A stretch of 50,313 bases of DNA from an uncultured Brevundimonas sp. (GCF_937870815.1 NZ_CALMZS010000043.1:1-50313), one strand, 5' to 3'. Shown: positions 16,969 to 26,658, counted from the first letter of the stretch. Notes: generated by a model from the letters alone, not told the origin. Program-made: numbers and translations.

Positions 16969-17358
16969 CTAGTCCTCCCCTGAGGGGGAGGAATGGTTCC
17001 TCATCTGCAGGGCGATCATGACGCCCTTCGCGGGCCGCATCAGACCCAGCGACAGCCCCGCCACCAGCGGCAGGGCCACGGCCAGCATGGCCCAGATCGG
17101 CGGATCATACGCCAGCTGGACGAACAGGGCCCCGAACACCACCGGCGCGCCGGCGATCTGCATCACGAACACCGCGGCCCCGTCGCCGGTGTTCAGCCGG
17201 GTGAAGTCGAAGCCGCAGATTTCGCAGCGCCCGGCCACCTTCAGGAAGCCGGCGAACAGGCGTCCCTCGCCGCAGTTCGGACAGCGGCAAAGCAGACCGG
17301 CGCGGATCGGGTCGATCCGCGCCGGCCGAGGGTCCGGAGCTGACGGTCCCGTCGTCAC
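16969..17358 (-). CDS. DUF983 zinc-ribbon membrane protein
   Basis: The 129-residue product begins with a cytoplasmic part holding a zinc-ribbon-like pair, CRCPNCGEGRLFAGF and RCEICGFDF, followed by two membrane helices (about 60-82 and 86-106). DUF983 genes commonly lie between ctaE and surf1 in alphaproteobacteria, implying a role in oxidase assembly, possibly with copper or heme, though this is unproven. The start overlaps the ctaE stop (ATGA). The last residues, HSSPSGED, are encoded by a short palindromic repeat that probably replaced the original C-terminus. Confidence 0.9.
   Translation of the reverse strand: MTTGPSAPDPRPARIDPIRAGLLCRCPNCGEGRLFAGFLKVAGRCEICGFDFTRLNTGDGAAVFVMQIAGAPVVFGALFVQLAYDPPIWAMLAVALPLVAGLSLGLMRPAKGVMIALQMRNHSSPSGED
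16974..16991. repeat. Short GC-rich palindrome at the 3' end of DUF983
   Basis: The 18 bases cctcccctgagggggagg form a near-perfect inverted repeat directly before the DUF983 stop codon and are very close to the ends of the 119-bp intergenic repeat at 41293-41411. I read it as a partial copy of the same repeat family that has supplied the final codons of the gene. Confidence 0.6.
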
Positions 17359-18263
17359 CCGAAGGTGACGTAGACGAAGGCGAACAGGAACAGCCAGACG
17401 ACGTCGACGAAATGCCAGTACCAGGCCGCCGCCTCGAAGCCGAAATGCTTCTGCGGCGTCATCTGGCCGGCGAGGATGCGCAGCAGGCAGACGGTCAGGA
17501 AGATGGTCCCGATCAGCACGTGGAAGCCGTGGAAGCCGGTCGCCATGAAGAAGATCGACCCGTACAGGCCCGAGTTCACCGCCTCTTCGTTGAAGAACAG
17601 GTTCTCGTGGATGATGTGGCTGTACTCATAGGCCTGGATCGCGGTGAACAGCATGCCCAGGGCGATGGTGACGGCCAGGCCGATCTTGGTGGCCTTGCGG
17701 TCGCCGACCTGCAGGGCGTGGTGCGCCCAGGTCACCGTCGTGCCCGACAGCAGCAGGATGATGGTGTTGAGCAGCGGCAGCTGCCAGGCGTCCAGCACCT
17801 CGACGCCCCGGGGCGGCCAGGTCGACCAGGCGGCGGCGGTCTCGGCCCAGTTGCCGATCTCGGGAATATGGCCGCGGGCCTCGTTGAAGACCGCCATCTC
17901 GAAGAACATCCAGAAGAAGGCGGCGAAGAACATCACCTCGGAGGCGATGAACAGGATCATGCCGTAGCGCAGGCCGATCGAGACCACCGGGGTGTGGTCG
18001 CCCTGGCGGCTTTCCTTGATGACGTCGGCCCACCAGCCGAACATCGACACCAGCACCCCGGCGAGGCCGGCGAAGAACAGCGGCTTGCTGCCGTCCGAGA
18101 GCAGGGCCGCGGCCAGCGGACCGGAGTCGGTGGGGGCCAGCCCCTTCATCCAGACCACGGCCCCGACCATCATCACCACGACGGCGATCGAGGACACCAG
18201 CGGCCACGGGCTGGGGTTCACCAGGTGATAGTCGTGATGCGGAACGGCGTGGGCGTCGGCCAT
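17355..18263 (-). CDS. ctaE: Cytochrome c oxidase subunit III
   Basis: The 302-residue product has the seven-helix subunit III layout with HDYHLVNPSPWPLVSS at the N-terminus, GLRYGMILFIASEVMFFAAFF in the middle (conserved Glu in helix III), SGTTVTWAHHAL and the C-terminal FHGFHVLIGTIFL and WHFVDVVWLFLFAFVYV. It stabilises the proton-pumping aa3 oxidase. The ATG ending at 18263 is chosen because homology starts at MADAHAVPHHDYH; the longer upstream frame runs back through the ctaG gene. The stop overlaps the DUF983 start. Confidence 0.96.
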   Translation of the reverse strand: MADAHAVPHHDYHLVNPSPWPLVSSIAVVVMMVGAVVWMKGLAPTDSGPLAAALLSDGSKPLFFAGLAGVLVSMFGWWADVIKESRQGDHTPVVSIGLRYGMILFIASEVMFFAAFFWMFFEMAVFNEARGHIPEIGNWAETAAAWSTWPPRGVEVLDAWQLPLLNTIILLLSGTTVTWAHHALQVGDRKATKIGLAVTIALGMLFTAIQAYEYSHIIHENLFFNEEAVNSGLYGSIFFMATGFHGFHVLIGTIFLTVCLLRILAGQMTPQKHFGFEAAAWYWHFVDVVWLFLFAFVYVTFG

Positions 18264-18313
18264 CTGGATCTCTTGCAACGGTCGAGAGTCGTGTGGGGAG
18301 GCTATAGCGTCCG

Positions 18314-18877
18314 CTATGCGCCCGCGCCAGTAGCCGGCGCGGCGATTGCGGCGTCTTCGGCGCCCTTGGTCGGATAGAAGGTGTAGCTGAGGGTGATCTC
18401 GCGCACGCCGCGGCTCTCGCGGTCGGTGGCGATCTCGGGGGCGACGAAATACTGGACGGGGAATTTCATCGTCCGCCCGGGCTGGATCGTCTGCCCCTCG
18501 AAGCAGAAGCACTGCAGCTTCTGGAAATAGGGGCCCGCCCGCTCGGGCACCACATTGTAGGCGGCGGTGGCGTGGATCGGCCGGTCGGAGGTGTTGGTCA
18601 CGTCGAAGAAGGCCATGCCGGTCTCGCCGATGCGCACCCGCTGGCTGACCTGCTCGGCGCGGAAAATCATCGGCAGGCCGCGGACATTGGTGTCGAAGCG
18701 GATCAGCACCGTCTCGTCCAGCACGGTCCCGGGGGCGGCCTCGGCCTTGCGGACCGTGCCGTCGAAGCCGGTCACCTGGCAGAACATCCGGTACAGGGGC
18801 ACGGCGGCGAAGGCCGCGCCGGTCATGACCATGACGGCGAAGACGCAGGCGATGGCGATCAGGTTCTTGCGGTTCAT
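18314..18877 (-). CDS. ctaG: Cytochrome c oxidase assembly protein CtaG/Cox11
   Basis: The 187-residue product has one N-terminal membrane helix (about 7-27) followed by PLYRMFCQVTGFDGT and the copper-binding QCFCFEGQ motif (about 121-128), then FFVDP-equivalent VQYFVAPEI and ITLSYTFYP. Cox11 delivers copper to the CuB site in subunit I from the periplasmic side. Start ATG and spacing are unambiguous. A C-terminal Ala-rich tail of about 15 residues is not conserved in the family. Confidence 0.96.
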   Translation of the reverse strand: MNRKNLIAIACVFAVMVMTGAAFAAVPLYRMFCQVTGFDGTVRKAEAAPGTVLDETVLIRFDTNVRGLPMIFRAEQVSQRVRIGETGMAFFDVTNTSDRPIHATAAYNVVPERAGPYFQKLQCFCFEGQTIQPGRTMKFPVQYFVAPEIATDRESRGVREITLSYTFYPTKGAEDAAIAAPATGAGA

Positions 18878-18887
18878 GGCCTCCCCC

Positions 18888-19061
18888 TCAATCGGGCTCC
18901 ACGACCAGCCGGGCCGCGGCCCCGTCGGCAGCTTCGTCCCGGTTGCCCTGCAGCTTCAGGATGGTCGTGGCGAACACCAGCACGATGAAGGCGACCAGCG
19001 CGGCGGCGAGGGCGAGGTTGCGCCGCTTGCGGGCGGCGAGTTGTTCGGGGGTCAGGCGCAT
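18888..19061 (-). CDS. 57-residue single-pass membrane protein between ctaB and ctaG
   Basis: Reading leftward from the ATG at 19061 gives MRLTPEQLAARKRRNLALAA, then a membrane helix (ALVAFIVLVFATTILKLQG) and an acidic tail ending VVEPD. A stop follows at 18888-18890, 10 bases before the ctaG ATG, and the gene starts 5 bases after the ctaB stop. Small proteins of this kind, sometimes called CoxF-like, occupy this slot in alphaproteobacterial cta operons. The tight spacing, the positively charged N-terminus before a clear helix, and the same strand all support it. Function unknown; likely an oxidase assembly or stability factor. Confidence 0.8.
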   Translation of the reverse strand: MRLTPEQLAARKRRNLALAAALVAFIVLVFATTILKLQGNRDEAADGAAARLVVEPD

Positions 19062-19066
19062 GGCGG

Positions 19067-20125
19067 TCAGGGCCTCAACAGCGGGGTCATGCTCTCGACC
19101 AGCAGGGCCGCGAACAGGGCCATCAGATACAGGATCGAAAAGGCGAACAGGTTGCGGGCCGGTCTGGCCTCGGCGCGCACATCATACAATGCGGCCTCTC
19201 GCCCCAGAGCGAAATCGGTCGAGTTGGACGTAGTCCGGCTCGGCTCAGATTTCGCTCCGGTTTCATCCTTGACCATTCTTCGAGAAGAATGGTCTGGGGC
19301 CTCGGCCTTGTCGGGCTGGTCGCCGGCCCGCGAGCGCCACAGGCGCAGGGCGAGGAACAGGAAGCCGAGGCCGCCGGCGATCGACACGGCCAGATAGACC
19401 GGCCCGCCCGGGCCGGTCAGCCCCGGCGCGACCGCCACGGGAACGAAGACGAGGCTGTAGAGCAGGATCTGCCGCCGGGTGCTGCGGGCCCCGCGCGCCA
19501 CCGGCATCATCGGGATTCCGGCCCGGGCGTAGTCGCCGGCCGAATAGAGCGCCAGCGCCCAGCTGTGCGGCGGGGTCCACAGGAAGATGATCAGGAACAG
19601 CAGCCACGCCTGCCACGGGGCCGAGCCGGTCGCCGCGGCCCAGCCGATGACCGGCGGAAACGCCCCGGCGGCGCCGCCGATGACGATGTTCTGGGGCGTC
19701 CGCCGCTTCAGCAGCAGGGTGTAGAACCCGGCGTAATAGACGATGGTCAGGGCCAGCAGGCCGCCGGCGAGCCAGTTGGTCGCCATGCCCAGCAGCATGA
19801 CCGAGAACAGCGACAGGATGACGCCGAAGGCCATGGCGTCGTGCTTGCCGATGCGCCCGGCCGCCACCGGCCGCCCCCGGGTGCGGCGCATCAGGGCGTC
19901 GGTCTCGCCCTCCAGCGCCATGTTCAGCGCCCCCGCCGCGCCCGCGCCCACGGCGATGCACAGGATGGCGATGGCCGCCGTCAGCGGGCCGATGTCGCCG
20001 CGCGCCACGACCAGGCCGGTCACCGCCGTGAAGATCACCAGCGACATCACGCGCGGCTTCAGCAGCTGGAAGAAGTCTTCCGGCTGGGCCGTGGAGATCG
20101 GGGTCGCGGCGGCGGATCGGGTCAT
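19067..20125 (-). CDS. ctaB: Heme O synthase (protoheme IX farnesyltransferase)
   Basis: The 352-residue UbiA-family enzyme has [20 protein letters not shown] near the start, the Asp/Glu-rich prenyl-diphosphate motif [19 protein letters not shown] (about 68-86), [10 protein letters not shown] and [10 protein letters not shown] (about 203-212). It farnesylates heme B to heme O for the oxidase. It is longer than the usual 290-320 residues: residues about 278-307 lie in the loop before the last helix ([20 protein letters not shown]) and are encoded by an insert of lower GC made of inverted repeats (see 19207-19294). The reading frame is kept through the insert. Confidence 0.94.
   Translation of the reverse strand: MTRSAAATPISTAQPEDFFQLLKPRVMSLVIFTAVTGLVVARGDIGPLTAAIAILCIAVGAGAAGALNMALEGETDALMRRTRGRPVAAGRIGKHDAMAFGVILSLFSVMLLGMATNWLAGGLLALTIVYYAGFYTLLLKRRTPQNIVIGGAAGAFPPVIGWAAATGSAPWQAWLLFLIIFLWTPPHSWALALYSAGDYARAGIPMMPVARGARSTRRQILLYSLVFVPVAVAPGLTGPGGPVYLAVSIAGGLGFLFLALRLWRSRAGDQPDKAEAPDHSSRRMVKDETGAKSEPSRTTSNSTDFALGREAALYDVRAEARPARNLFAFSILYLMALFAALLVESMTPLLRP
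19207..19294. repeat. Composite palindromic element inserted in frame in ctaB
   Basis: Two inverted repeats lie side by side inside ctaB. At 19271-19294 the arms gaccattcttc and gaagaatggtc are perfect 11-base complements around a 2-base spacer. At 19207-19257 the 10-base arms gagcgaaatc and gatttcgctc enclose an inner stem of gagttggac and gtccggctc (two G-T pairs) closed by gta. The stretch is noticeably less GC-rich than the flanking coding sequence and encodes a hydrophilic peptide (residues about 278-307) in a loop between membrane helices. It resembles in principle the Rickettsia palindromic elements that insert into genes; the family is not identified. Confidence 0.7.
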
Positions 20126-20143
20126 GGTTCCTCTAACGCCCGA

Positions 20144-20172
20144 GGGCCGCTCCCCGGCAAGAGGAGCGGCCC
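20144..20172. promoter_or_regulatory. Intercistronic hairpin between ctaD and ctaB
   Basis: The arms gggccgctcc (20144-20153) and ggagcggccc (20163-20172) are perfect 10-base complements around a 9-base loop, in the 74-base gap between the ctaD stop and the ctaB start. There is no T-run after it in the direction of transcription, so it is more likely an RNA-stabilising or partial-termination element that keeps ctaB and later assembly genes below ctaC-ctaD levels. Confidence 0.6.
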
Positions 20173-20199
20173 CCGAGGCTCTGTTCCGGCCGGACCGGT

Positions 20200-21888
<1,689 letters not shown>

Positions 21889-22911
21889 TTACTGGGCGGC
21901 CGGCGCGGCGGCGGGGGCGGCTTCGGGAAGGTCGGCGGTCGCGCCGACCGGGGCGGCGGCGGCGGGCGCCATGGCCTCGGAGGAGACATTGCGCGAGGCC
22001 ACGGCGCCGGTGGTTCCGGCCTCGATCTGGGCGGCGGTGCCGCCGGGGGCCTGCGCGGCGCTCCGCGGGGTCATCGACCCGCCCCTGGAGGCGACCCAGG
22101 CGGCGAACTCGGCGCGCGGCACGACGTTGATCTGGATCGGCATGAAGGCGTGGTCGACGCCGCACAGCTCGGAGCACTGGCCGTAGTAGACGCCCGGCCG
22201 GTCGGCGCGGAACCAGGTCTCGTTGACCCGGCCCGGGACGGCGTCGGTCTTCAGGCCGAAGGCCGGCAGGGCCACGGCGTGGATCACGTCGGCGGCGGTG
22301 ACCAGCAGGCGGACATTGGCGCCGACCGGCACCACCATCGGCTCGTCGGCGGCGAGGCGGTAGAGGTCGTGCGGCAGGCCGCGGGCCGCGAGCTCTTCCT
22401 CCGGCAGCATGTTCGAAATGTATTCCGGCACGCCCTGGTCGGGATATTCATAGGCCCAGTTCCACTGGTTGCCGGTGACCTTAACCGTCAGGTCCGGCTC
22501 GGGCATGTCGTGATAGGCGAACAGCAGGCGGAACGAGAACAGCGAGATGAACACCAGGATCAGGACCGGCACCACCGTCCAGATCACCTCGACCAGGGTG
22601 TTGTGGCTCCACTTGGCGGGAACCGGGTTGGACTTCTTGTTGTAGCGGACGACGATCCACACCAGCAGGCCCAGCACCAGCAGGCAGATGAAGGTGATGA
22701 TCGGCATCAGGATGGCGTCATGGAACAGGTGCGCCTGCTCCTTCAGCGGCGCGGCGGCCGGCTGCAGGCCCACGGCCCCGTTGGTCGGCTGACCGACCCG
22801 TTCGGGCTCCGCGTTGCACCCGGCGGCGAAAAGAGCCAGGGCCAGGGCGGCCGCGCCGCTCCCGATCAGACCCCGGGCCCGCGTGCCCATCCCCATGCGA
22901 GACATCCTCAT
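21889..22911 (-). CDS. ctaC: Cytochrome c oxidase subunit II (predicted lipoprotein)
   Basis: The 340-residue product has a signal peptide ending in a lipobox-like [13 protein letters not shown] (Cys near 32), two membrane helices (about 65-90 and 108-128), and a periplasmic cupredoxin domain with the CuA ligands in [20 protein letters not shown]. It accepts electrons from cytochrome c. A C-terminal tail of about 65 Ala/Pro-rich residues follows the domain (from about 276), with no heme-binding CxxCH, so this is a caa3-negative, plain aa3 subunit. It is the first gene of the operon. Confidence 0.96.
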   Translation of the reverse strand: MRMSRMGMGTRARGLIGSGAAALALALFAAGCNAEPERVGQPTNGAVGLQPAAAPLKEQAHLFHDAILMPIITFICLLVLGLLVWIVVRYNKKSNPVPAKWSHNTLVEVIWTVVPVLILVFISLFSFRLLFAYHDMPEPDLTVKVTGNQWNWAYEYPDQGVPEYISNMLPEEELAARGLPHDLYRLAADEPMVVPVGANVRLLVTAADVIHAVALPAFGLKTDAVPGRVNETWFRADRPGVYYGQCSELCGVDHAFMPIQINVVPRAEFAAWVASRGGSMTPRSAAQAPGGTAAQIEAGTTGAVASRNVSSEAMAPAAAAPVGATADLPEAAPAAAPAAQ

Positions 22912-22930
22912 GAACCGTTCTGCCGCAAGC

Positions 22931-22951
22931 GCCTGCGAGTGAATCGCAGGC
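22931..22951. promoter_or_regulatory. Inverted repeat in the ctaC leader
   Basis: The arms gcctgcga and tcgcaggc are perfect 8-base complements around gtgaa, lying 20-40 bases upstream of the ctaC start codon and downstream of the proposed promoter. It could be an mRNA leader hairpin or an operator. Only the symmetry is seen. Confidence 0.45.
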
Positions 22952-22989
22952 AGACGCCCGGGCGACGGCCCGCAGCGCTTCCTGGCGGG

Positions 22990-23018
22990 TCCATATCGCC
23001 CTCCCCCGCGATTGCCAA
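22990..23018 (-). promoter_or_regulatory. Candidate sigma-70-type promoter of the cta operon
   Basis: Reading the minus strand, TTGGCA (23018-23013) and TATGGA (22995-22990) are separated by 17 bases, about 80 bases upstream of ctaC. The spacing is ideal and the boxes are moderately close to consensus, but there is no independent support. Confidence 0.35.
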
Positions 23019-23079
23019 GCGATTGGACGCCGCGGCCGGCCCCGGGGCGGGGATTAAATCGCCGTCATGTTTTAACAGC

Positions 23080-23106
23080 TACCTTGCAACGCCAGATACC
23101 TTGCGA
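23080..23106 (+). promoter_or_regulatory. Direct repeats upstream of padR, candidate PadR operator
   Basis: taccttgcaa (23080-23089) and taccttgcga (23097-23106) are direct copies 17 bases apart, in an AT-richer island just upstream of the padR gene. PadR repressors commonly bind their own promoters, so an autoregulatory site is likely here. This is inference from position and repetition only. Confidence 0.45.
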
Positions 23107-23136
23107 TAGGTGTTCCCCATCGAGGGAGACGCCGCC

Positions 23137-23514
23137 TTGCCTGAAACCATCGAGATCCAGCTGAAGAAGGGGGTGCTGACGCTGTGCGTCCTGGCCCTTC
23201 TCGACCGCCGCGACAGCTACGCCTATGAGATCGCCTCGACCCTGTCGGCGGCGATCGACATGGGCGAGGGCACCATCTACCCGCTGATGCGGCGGATGCA
23301 GGCCGAGGGCCATGTCGACACCTACCTGGTCGAATCGTCGGCCGGCCCGTCGCGGAAATACTATCGCCTGACCGACGCCGGCCGCCGCGCCCTCGAGGCG
23401 CAGACCGCCGAGTGGCGCGCCTTCGTGGCCGCCGTCGAGGGGGTCGTGAACGCCGACGCGCAACCGGCCGCGCCGATCGCCGCCGCCACCGCTGAAAGGG
23501 GAGCTGAACAATGA
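23137..23514 (+). CDS. PadR family transcriptional regulator
   Basis: From the TTG at 23137 the product is 125 residues with a winged helix: EIQLKKGVLTLCVLALLDRR, then YAYEIASTLS, GTIYPLMRRMQAEGHVDTYLVE and KYYRLTDAGRRALEAQ. I prefer this start over the GTG at 23110 because GAGGGAG lies 9 bases before it and PadR homologues begin here. It overlaps the DUF1700 gene by 4 bases (ATGA), an arrangement known from many bacteria where PadR controls a DUF1700 membrane protein. Confidence 0.87.
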   Translation: MPETIEIQLKKGVLTLCVLALLDRRDSYAYEIASTLSAAIDMGEGTIYPLMRRMQAEGHVDTYLVESSAGPSRKYYRLTDAGRRALEAQTAEWRAFVAAVEGVVNADAQPAAPIAAATAERGAEQ

Positions 23515-24083
23515 CCCGCGCCGAATTCATGGGCCGCCTGAGGCGGGGCCTCGTCGGCCTGCCGGCGGCCGCGGCCGCCGAGATCGCCTCGGACTACGAG
23601 CAGCATTTCGAGGACGGCGCCGCCGCCGGCCGCACCGAGGCGGAGGTCGCCGCCGCCCTCGGCGACCCGGTCCGCCTCGCCCGCGAGCTGCGCGCCGAGG
23701 CCGGCGCCCGCCGCTGGGACCAGGAGAAGAACCCGTCCGCGGCCGCCGGGGCGGTGTTCGCGGTGCTCGGCCTGGGCGCGATCGACATCCTGATCCTGCT
23801 GCCCATCCTGATGACCGTGGTCGGCGTGCTGTTCGGCTTCGTCATGGCCGCCATCGGCCTGTTCATCGGCGGCGGGGTGGTCATGGTGGCCGGCCCGGTC
23901 GCGGGCTTCCCCGGCGGCGCGGTCACCGCGATCCTCGCCGGCCTGGGGATGATGGCGGGGGCCACGGCCATCGGCGCCCTGACCGCCATCGCGACCATCC
24001 TGCTGGTCAATGCGACGGTGTGGTTCGCCCGCCTCCACTACCGGCTGCTGAAGCCGGCCCTCGAACCGCAGACCCAGGCCTGA
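23511..24083 (+). CDS. DUF1700 membrane protein
   Basis: The 190-residue product starts MTRAEFMGRLRRGLVGLP with a soluble helical region of about 60 residues (YEQHFEDGAAAGRTEAEVAAALGDP, shown across residues 29-53), typical of DUF1700/HAAS-type proteins, followed by three or four Gly/Ala-rich membrane helices (about 80-175). In operons with PadR and GIN-domain proteins these are thought to sense or respond to envelope state, but no function is proven. Coupled to padR upstream; 12 bases before the next gene. Confidence 0.83.
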   Translation: MTRAEFMGRLRRGLVGLPAAAAAEIASDYEQHFEDGAAAGRTEAEVAAALGDPVRLARELRAEAGARRWDQEKNPSAAAGAVFAVLGLGAIDILILLPILMTVVGVLFGFVMAAIGLFIGGGVVMVAGPVAGFPGGAVTAILAGLGMMAGATAIGALTAIATILLVNATVWFARLHYRLLKPALEPQTQA

Positions 24084-24095
24084 GGAGAGACCCGC

Positions 24096-24845
24096 ATGAT
24101 CCGCACCCTTCTGATCATCACCGGCGCCAGCCTGGTGCTCTGCGTCGCCGCCCTGGGCGGGGCCGCCGCCGTCGGCGGCCGGGACATGGCCCGCCACGGC
24201 TGGAGCTGGACCCTTCGCGGCGATGACGAGACCGTCCGCTTCCAGCGCGCCGACAGCGGGCCGCGCGTCACCCGCACCCTCGCCTGGGACGGCGGCGACC
24301 GGCTGGAGATCGATCTCGCCGCCGACGTCGCCTACGTCCAGGGCGATGCGGCCTCCTCGGTCGAGGTCACCGGTCCGCGCGAGCAGGTCGAGGGCCTGCG
24401 CCTCAACGGCGGCCGGCTGAGTTTCGACGACGGCGACGACGGCGTCGAGGTGGTCGTCTTCGGCCGGGGCGGCCGCGACCGCCTCCGGATCACGGTCACC
24501 GCCCCGGCGGTGCGCAGCTTCGGCCTGTCCGGTTCGGGCGACCTGGTCATCCGCGGCTACGATCAGCCGAGCCTGGCCATCGCGATCCATGGCTCGGGCG
24601 AGGTCGAGGCGACGGGGCGGACCGAATCCGTCGACCTGGACATATCGGGCTCGGGCGAGGCGGACCTTGCGGGGCTCGAGACCCGCGACGCCGACGTCGA
24701 CATCTTCGGCTCCGGCGAGGCGAAGGTCGGTCCGACCGGCGCCGCCCGGATCACCATCTCGGGCTCGGGCGAGGTCGATCTGACCCGCCGTCCGGCGACC
24801 CTGGCCCAGAGCCTGTCCGGCTCGGGCGAGGTCAACCAGCCCTGA
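24096..24845 (+). CDS. Exported GIN-domain (DUF2807/DUF4097-like) beta-repeat protein
   Basis: The 249-residue product has an N-terminal hydrophobic segment (about 4-25, LLIITGASLVLCVAALGGAA) acting as signal or anchor, then a region of short beta strands with a recurrent SGSGE/GSGE turn: LSGSGDLVIRG, IHGSGEVEATG, ISGSGEADLAG, IFGSGEAKVG, ISGSGEVDLT and LSGSGEVNQP. That spacing indicates a right-handed parallel beta structure like the auto-transporter adhesin head GIN domain. Probably periplasmic or envelope-associated. Third gene of the PadR-DUF1700 operon, with ribosome site GAGGAGAG. Confidence 0.85.
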   Translation: MIRTLLIITGASLVLCVAALGGAAAVGGRDMARHGWSWTLRGDDETVRFQRADSGPRVTRTLAWDGGDRLEIDLAADVAYVQGDAASSVEVTGPREQVEGLRLNGGRLSFDDGDDGVEVVVFGRGGRDRLRITVTAPAVRSFGLSGSGDLVIRGYDQPSLAIAIHGSGEVEATGRTESVDLDISGSGEADLAGLETRDADVDIFGSGEAKVGPTGAARITISGSGEVDLTRRPATLAQSLSGSGEVNQP

Positions 24846-24854
24846 TCGCCGGGC

Positions 24855-24878
24855 GAGGCCGGTGACTTCTCCGGCCTC
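24855..24878. terminator. Hairpin after the PadR operon
   Basis: gaggccgg and ccggcctc form a perfect 8-base stem with an 8-base loop, 10 bases after the GIN-protein stop and 18 before tldD. There is no T-run, so it may be a weak or Rho-assisted terminator or an RNA-end stabiliser. Confidence 0.45.
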
Positions 24879-24896
24879 ACCCCCTATTTCAGCGGT

Positions 24897-26327
24897 ATGA
24901 CCCTGCACGTCCAGCCGCCCGCCATCCTCGAATCCGCCGACCTCGGCGCCGACGAGGCCCTCTCCATCCTCCAGGACGCCCTGGCCGGGGCCGACGACGG
25001 CGAGCTGTTCCTCGAACGCTCCGAACTGGAGTCGCTGGTCTTCGACGACGGGCGGCTCAAGTCGGCGGCCTATGACGCCGCCGAGGGTTTCGGCCTGAGG
25101 GTGGTGGCGGGCGAGACCGCCGGCTACGCCCACGCCAACGAGATCAGCGGCCCGGCCCTGCGCCGCGCCGCCGACAGCGCCGCCCTGGCCAAGGCCGGTC
25201 ACGCGGGCGCGACCGCCGAGCCGCCCCGCGCCACCAACCAGAAACTCTACGACGCCGTCGACCCGCTGGCCTCCCCGGCCTTCTCCGACAAGATCGCCCT
25301 GCTCTGCGAGATCGACGCCTGGGCGCGCGCCCGCGACCCGCGCGTGGTCCAGGTCTCGGCCAGCCTGGTCGGCGAGCGGCGCAATATCGAGATCCTGCGC
25401 GCCGACGGCCGCCGGGTCTCGGACCTGCGCCCGCTGGTCCGCCTGAACGTCTCGGTCACGGTCGAGAAGGACGGCCGCCGCGAAAGCGCCTCGTCCGGGG
25501 CCGGCGGCCGGGCCGGCTTCGAGACCTGGATCGCGCCGGACCGCTGGCAGGCGCAGGTCGACGAGGCCCTGCGCCAGGCCCTGGTCAATCTGGAGTCCGT
25601 CGACTGCCCGGCCGGGGAGATGGATGTGGTCCTCGGCGCCGGCTGGCCCGGCGTGCTGCTGCACGAGGCCATCGGCCACGGCTTCGAGGGCGATTTCCAC
25701 CGCAAGGGCTCGTCGGTCTTCTCCGGCAGGATGGGCCAGCGGGTCGCCGCCCCGGGCGTCACCGTCGTCGACGACGGCTCGATCGCCGGCCGGCGGGGTT
25801 CGCTGAGCGTCGACGACGAGGGCACCCCGACCTCGCGCACCGTGCTGATCGAGGACGGCGTCATGGTCGGGCTGATGCACGACCGGCTGTCGGCGCGCCA
25901 GCTGGGCGCGCGGGCCACCGGCAACGGCCGGCGCCAGTCGTTCGCCCACATGCCGATGCCGCGCATGACCAACACCTTCATGGAAGGCGGTTCGGCGAAA
26001 CAGGCCGACATGATCGCCTCGACGAAGCGCGGCCTCTACGCGGCCAATTTCGGCGGCGGCCAGGTCGACATCACCAACGGCAAATTCGTCTTCCAGTGCA
26101 CCGAGGCCTATCTGATCGAGGACGGCCGGATCACCGCCCCGGTGCGCGGCGCGACCCTGATCGGCGACGGGGCCACGGCCCTGACGAAGATCGAGGCGGT
26201 CGGCGACGACTTCGCCTTCGACCCCGGCGTCGGCGTCTGCGGCAAGGCCGGCCAGGGCGTGCCCGTCGGCATCGGCCAGCCGAGCCTGAAGATCCGCGGC
26301 CTGACCGTGGGCGGCACGGCGGTCTAG
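24897..26327 (+). CDS. tldD: Metalloprotease TldD
   Basis: The 476-residue product has the TldD/PmbA metal-binding motif LLHEAIGHGFEGDFHRKGSS (HEAIGH near 257), RAARSAA-type N-terminal helices, and the C-terminal GGGQVDITNGKFVFQCTEAYLIEDG and GVCGKAGQGVPVGIGQPSL (each shown in pieces of the chain). TldD with TldE/PmbA forms a cytoplasmic peptidase that degrades unfolded peptides and trims microcin or CcdA. PmbA is not in the window. Its ATG lies 52 bases after the GIN-protein stop. Confidence 0.94.
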   Translation: MTLHVQPPAILESADLGADEALSILQDALAGADDGELFLERSELESLVFDDGRLKSAAYDAAEGFGLRVVAGETAGYAHANEISGPALRRAADSAALAKAGHAGATAEPPRATNQKLYDAVDPLASPAFSDKIALLCEIDAWARARDPRVVQVSASLVGERRNIEILRADGRRVSDLRPLVRLNVSVTVEKDGRRESASSGAGGRAGFETWIAPDRWQAQVDEALRQALVNLESVDCPAGEMDVVLGAGWPGVLLHEAIGHGFEGDFHRKGSSVFSGRMGQRVAAPGVTVVDDGSIAGRRGSLSVDDEGTPTSRTVLIEDGVMVGLMHDRLSARQLGARATGNGRRQSFAHMPMPRMTNTFMEGGSAKQADMIASTKRGLYAANFGGGQVDITNGKFVFQCTEAYLIEDGRITAPVRGATLIGDGATALTKIEAVGDDFAFDPGVGVCGKAGQGVPVGIGQPSLKIRGLTVGGTAV

Positions 26328-26658
26328 GCCTACGTCCGGGTTTGGCGCAGGGCCGCGCCAGTCTGGCCACATGAACCGGATCATCCGTGCTGACGAAGTA
26401 GGCGGGGTAGATGAGTTCGACGCCTTGTTTCGGAGTCTACCGCGTCGACGCCAGCCCGGTGGCCGGCGCCCGAGAGGGGCGCTAGCAACAGCTCCGTGAT
26501 TGGCCGCGCGGTTTTCAATATTGATTCTGCCCTGATAAGAACATCAGCATGACAAAGCCGTAATACTGTCTGCTTTTTAATCCACCTTGTCGTCTTGTAA
26601 CTGGAACAGGTGGCATCGGGACGCCAAACCTTCGCCACACGACGAGGGGAATCCTGCA
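26328..26658. other. 331-bp intergenic region upstream of TonB receptor
   Basis: No gene found. A short inverted repeat tggcgc/gcgcca (26343-26360) follows tldD. The stretch 26500-26600 is much more AT-rich than average and probably holds the promoter of the TonB receptor gene, with GAGGGGA at 26645-26651 as ribosome binding site. A 92-codon open frame on the minus strand here has no protein-like composition. Confidence 0.5.

Noticed and set aside
24096..24845. SGSGE repeats considered as DNA tandem repeats or phase-variable tract
   Set aside because: The repetition is at protein level with varied codons and spacing, as expected for a beta-repeat domain.
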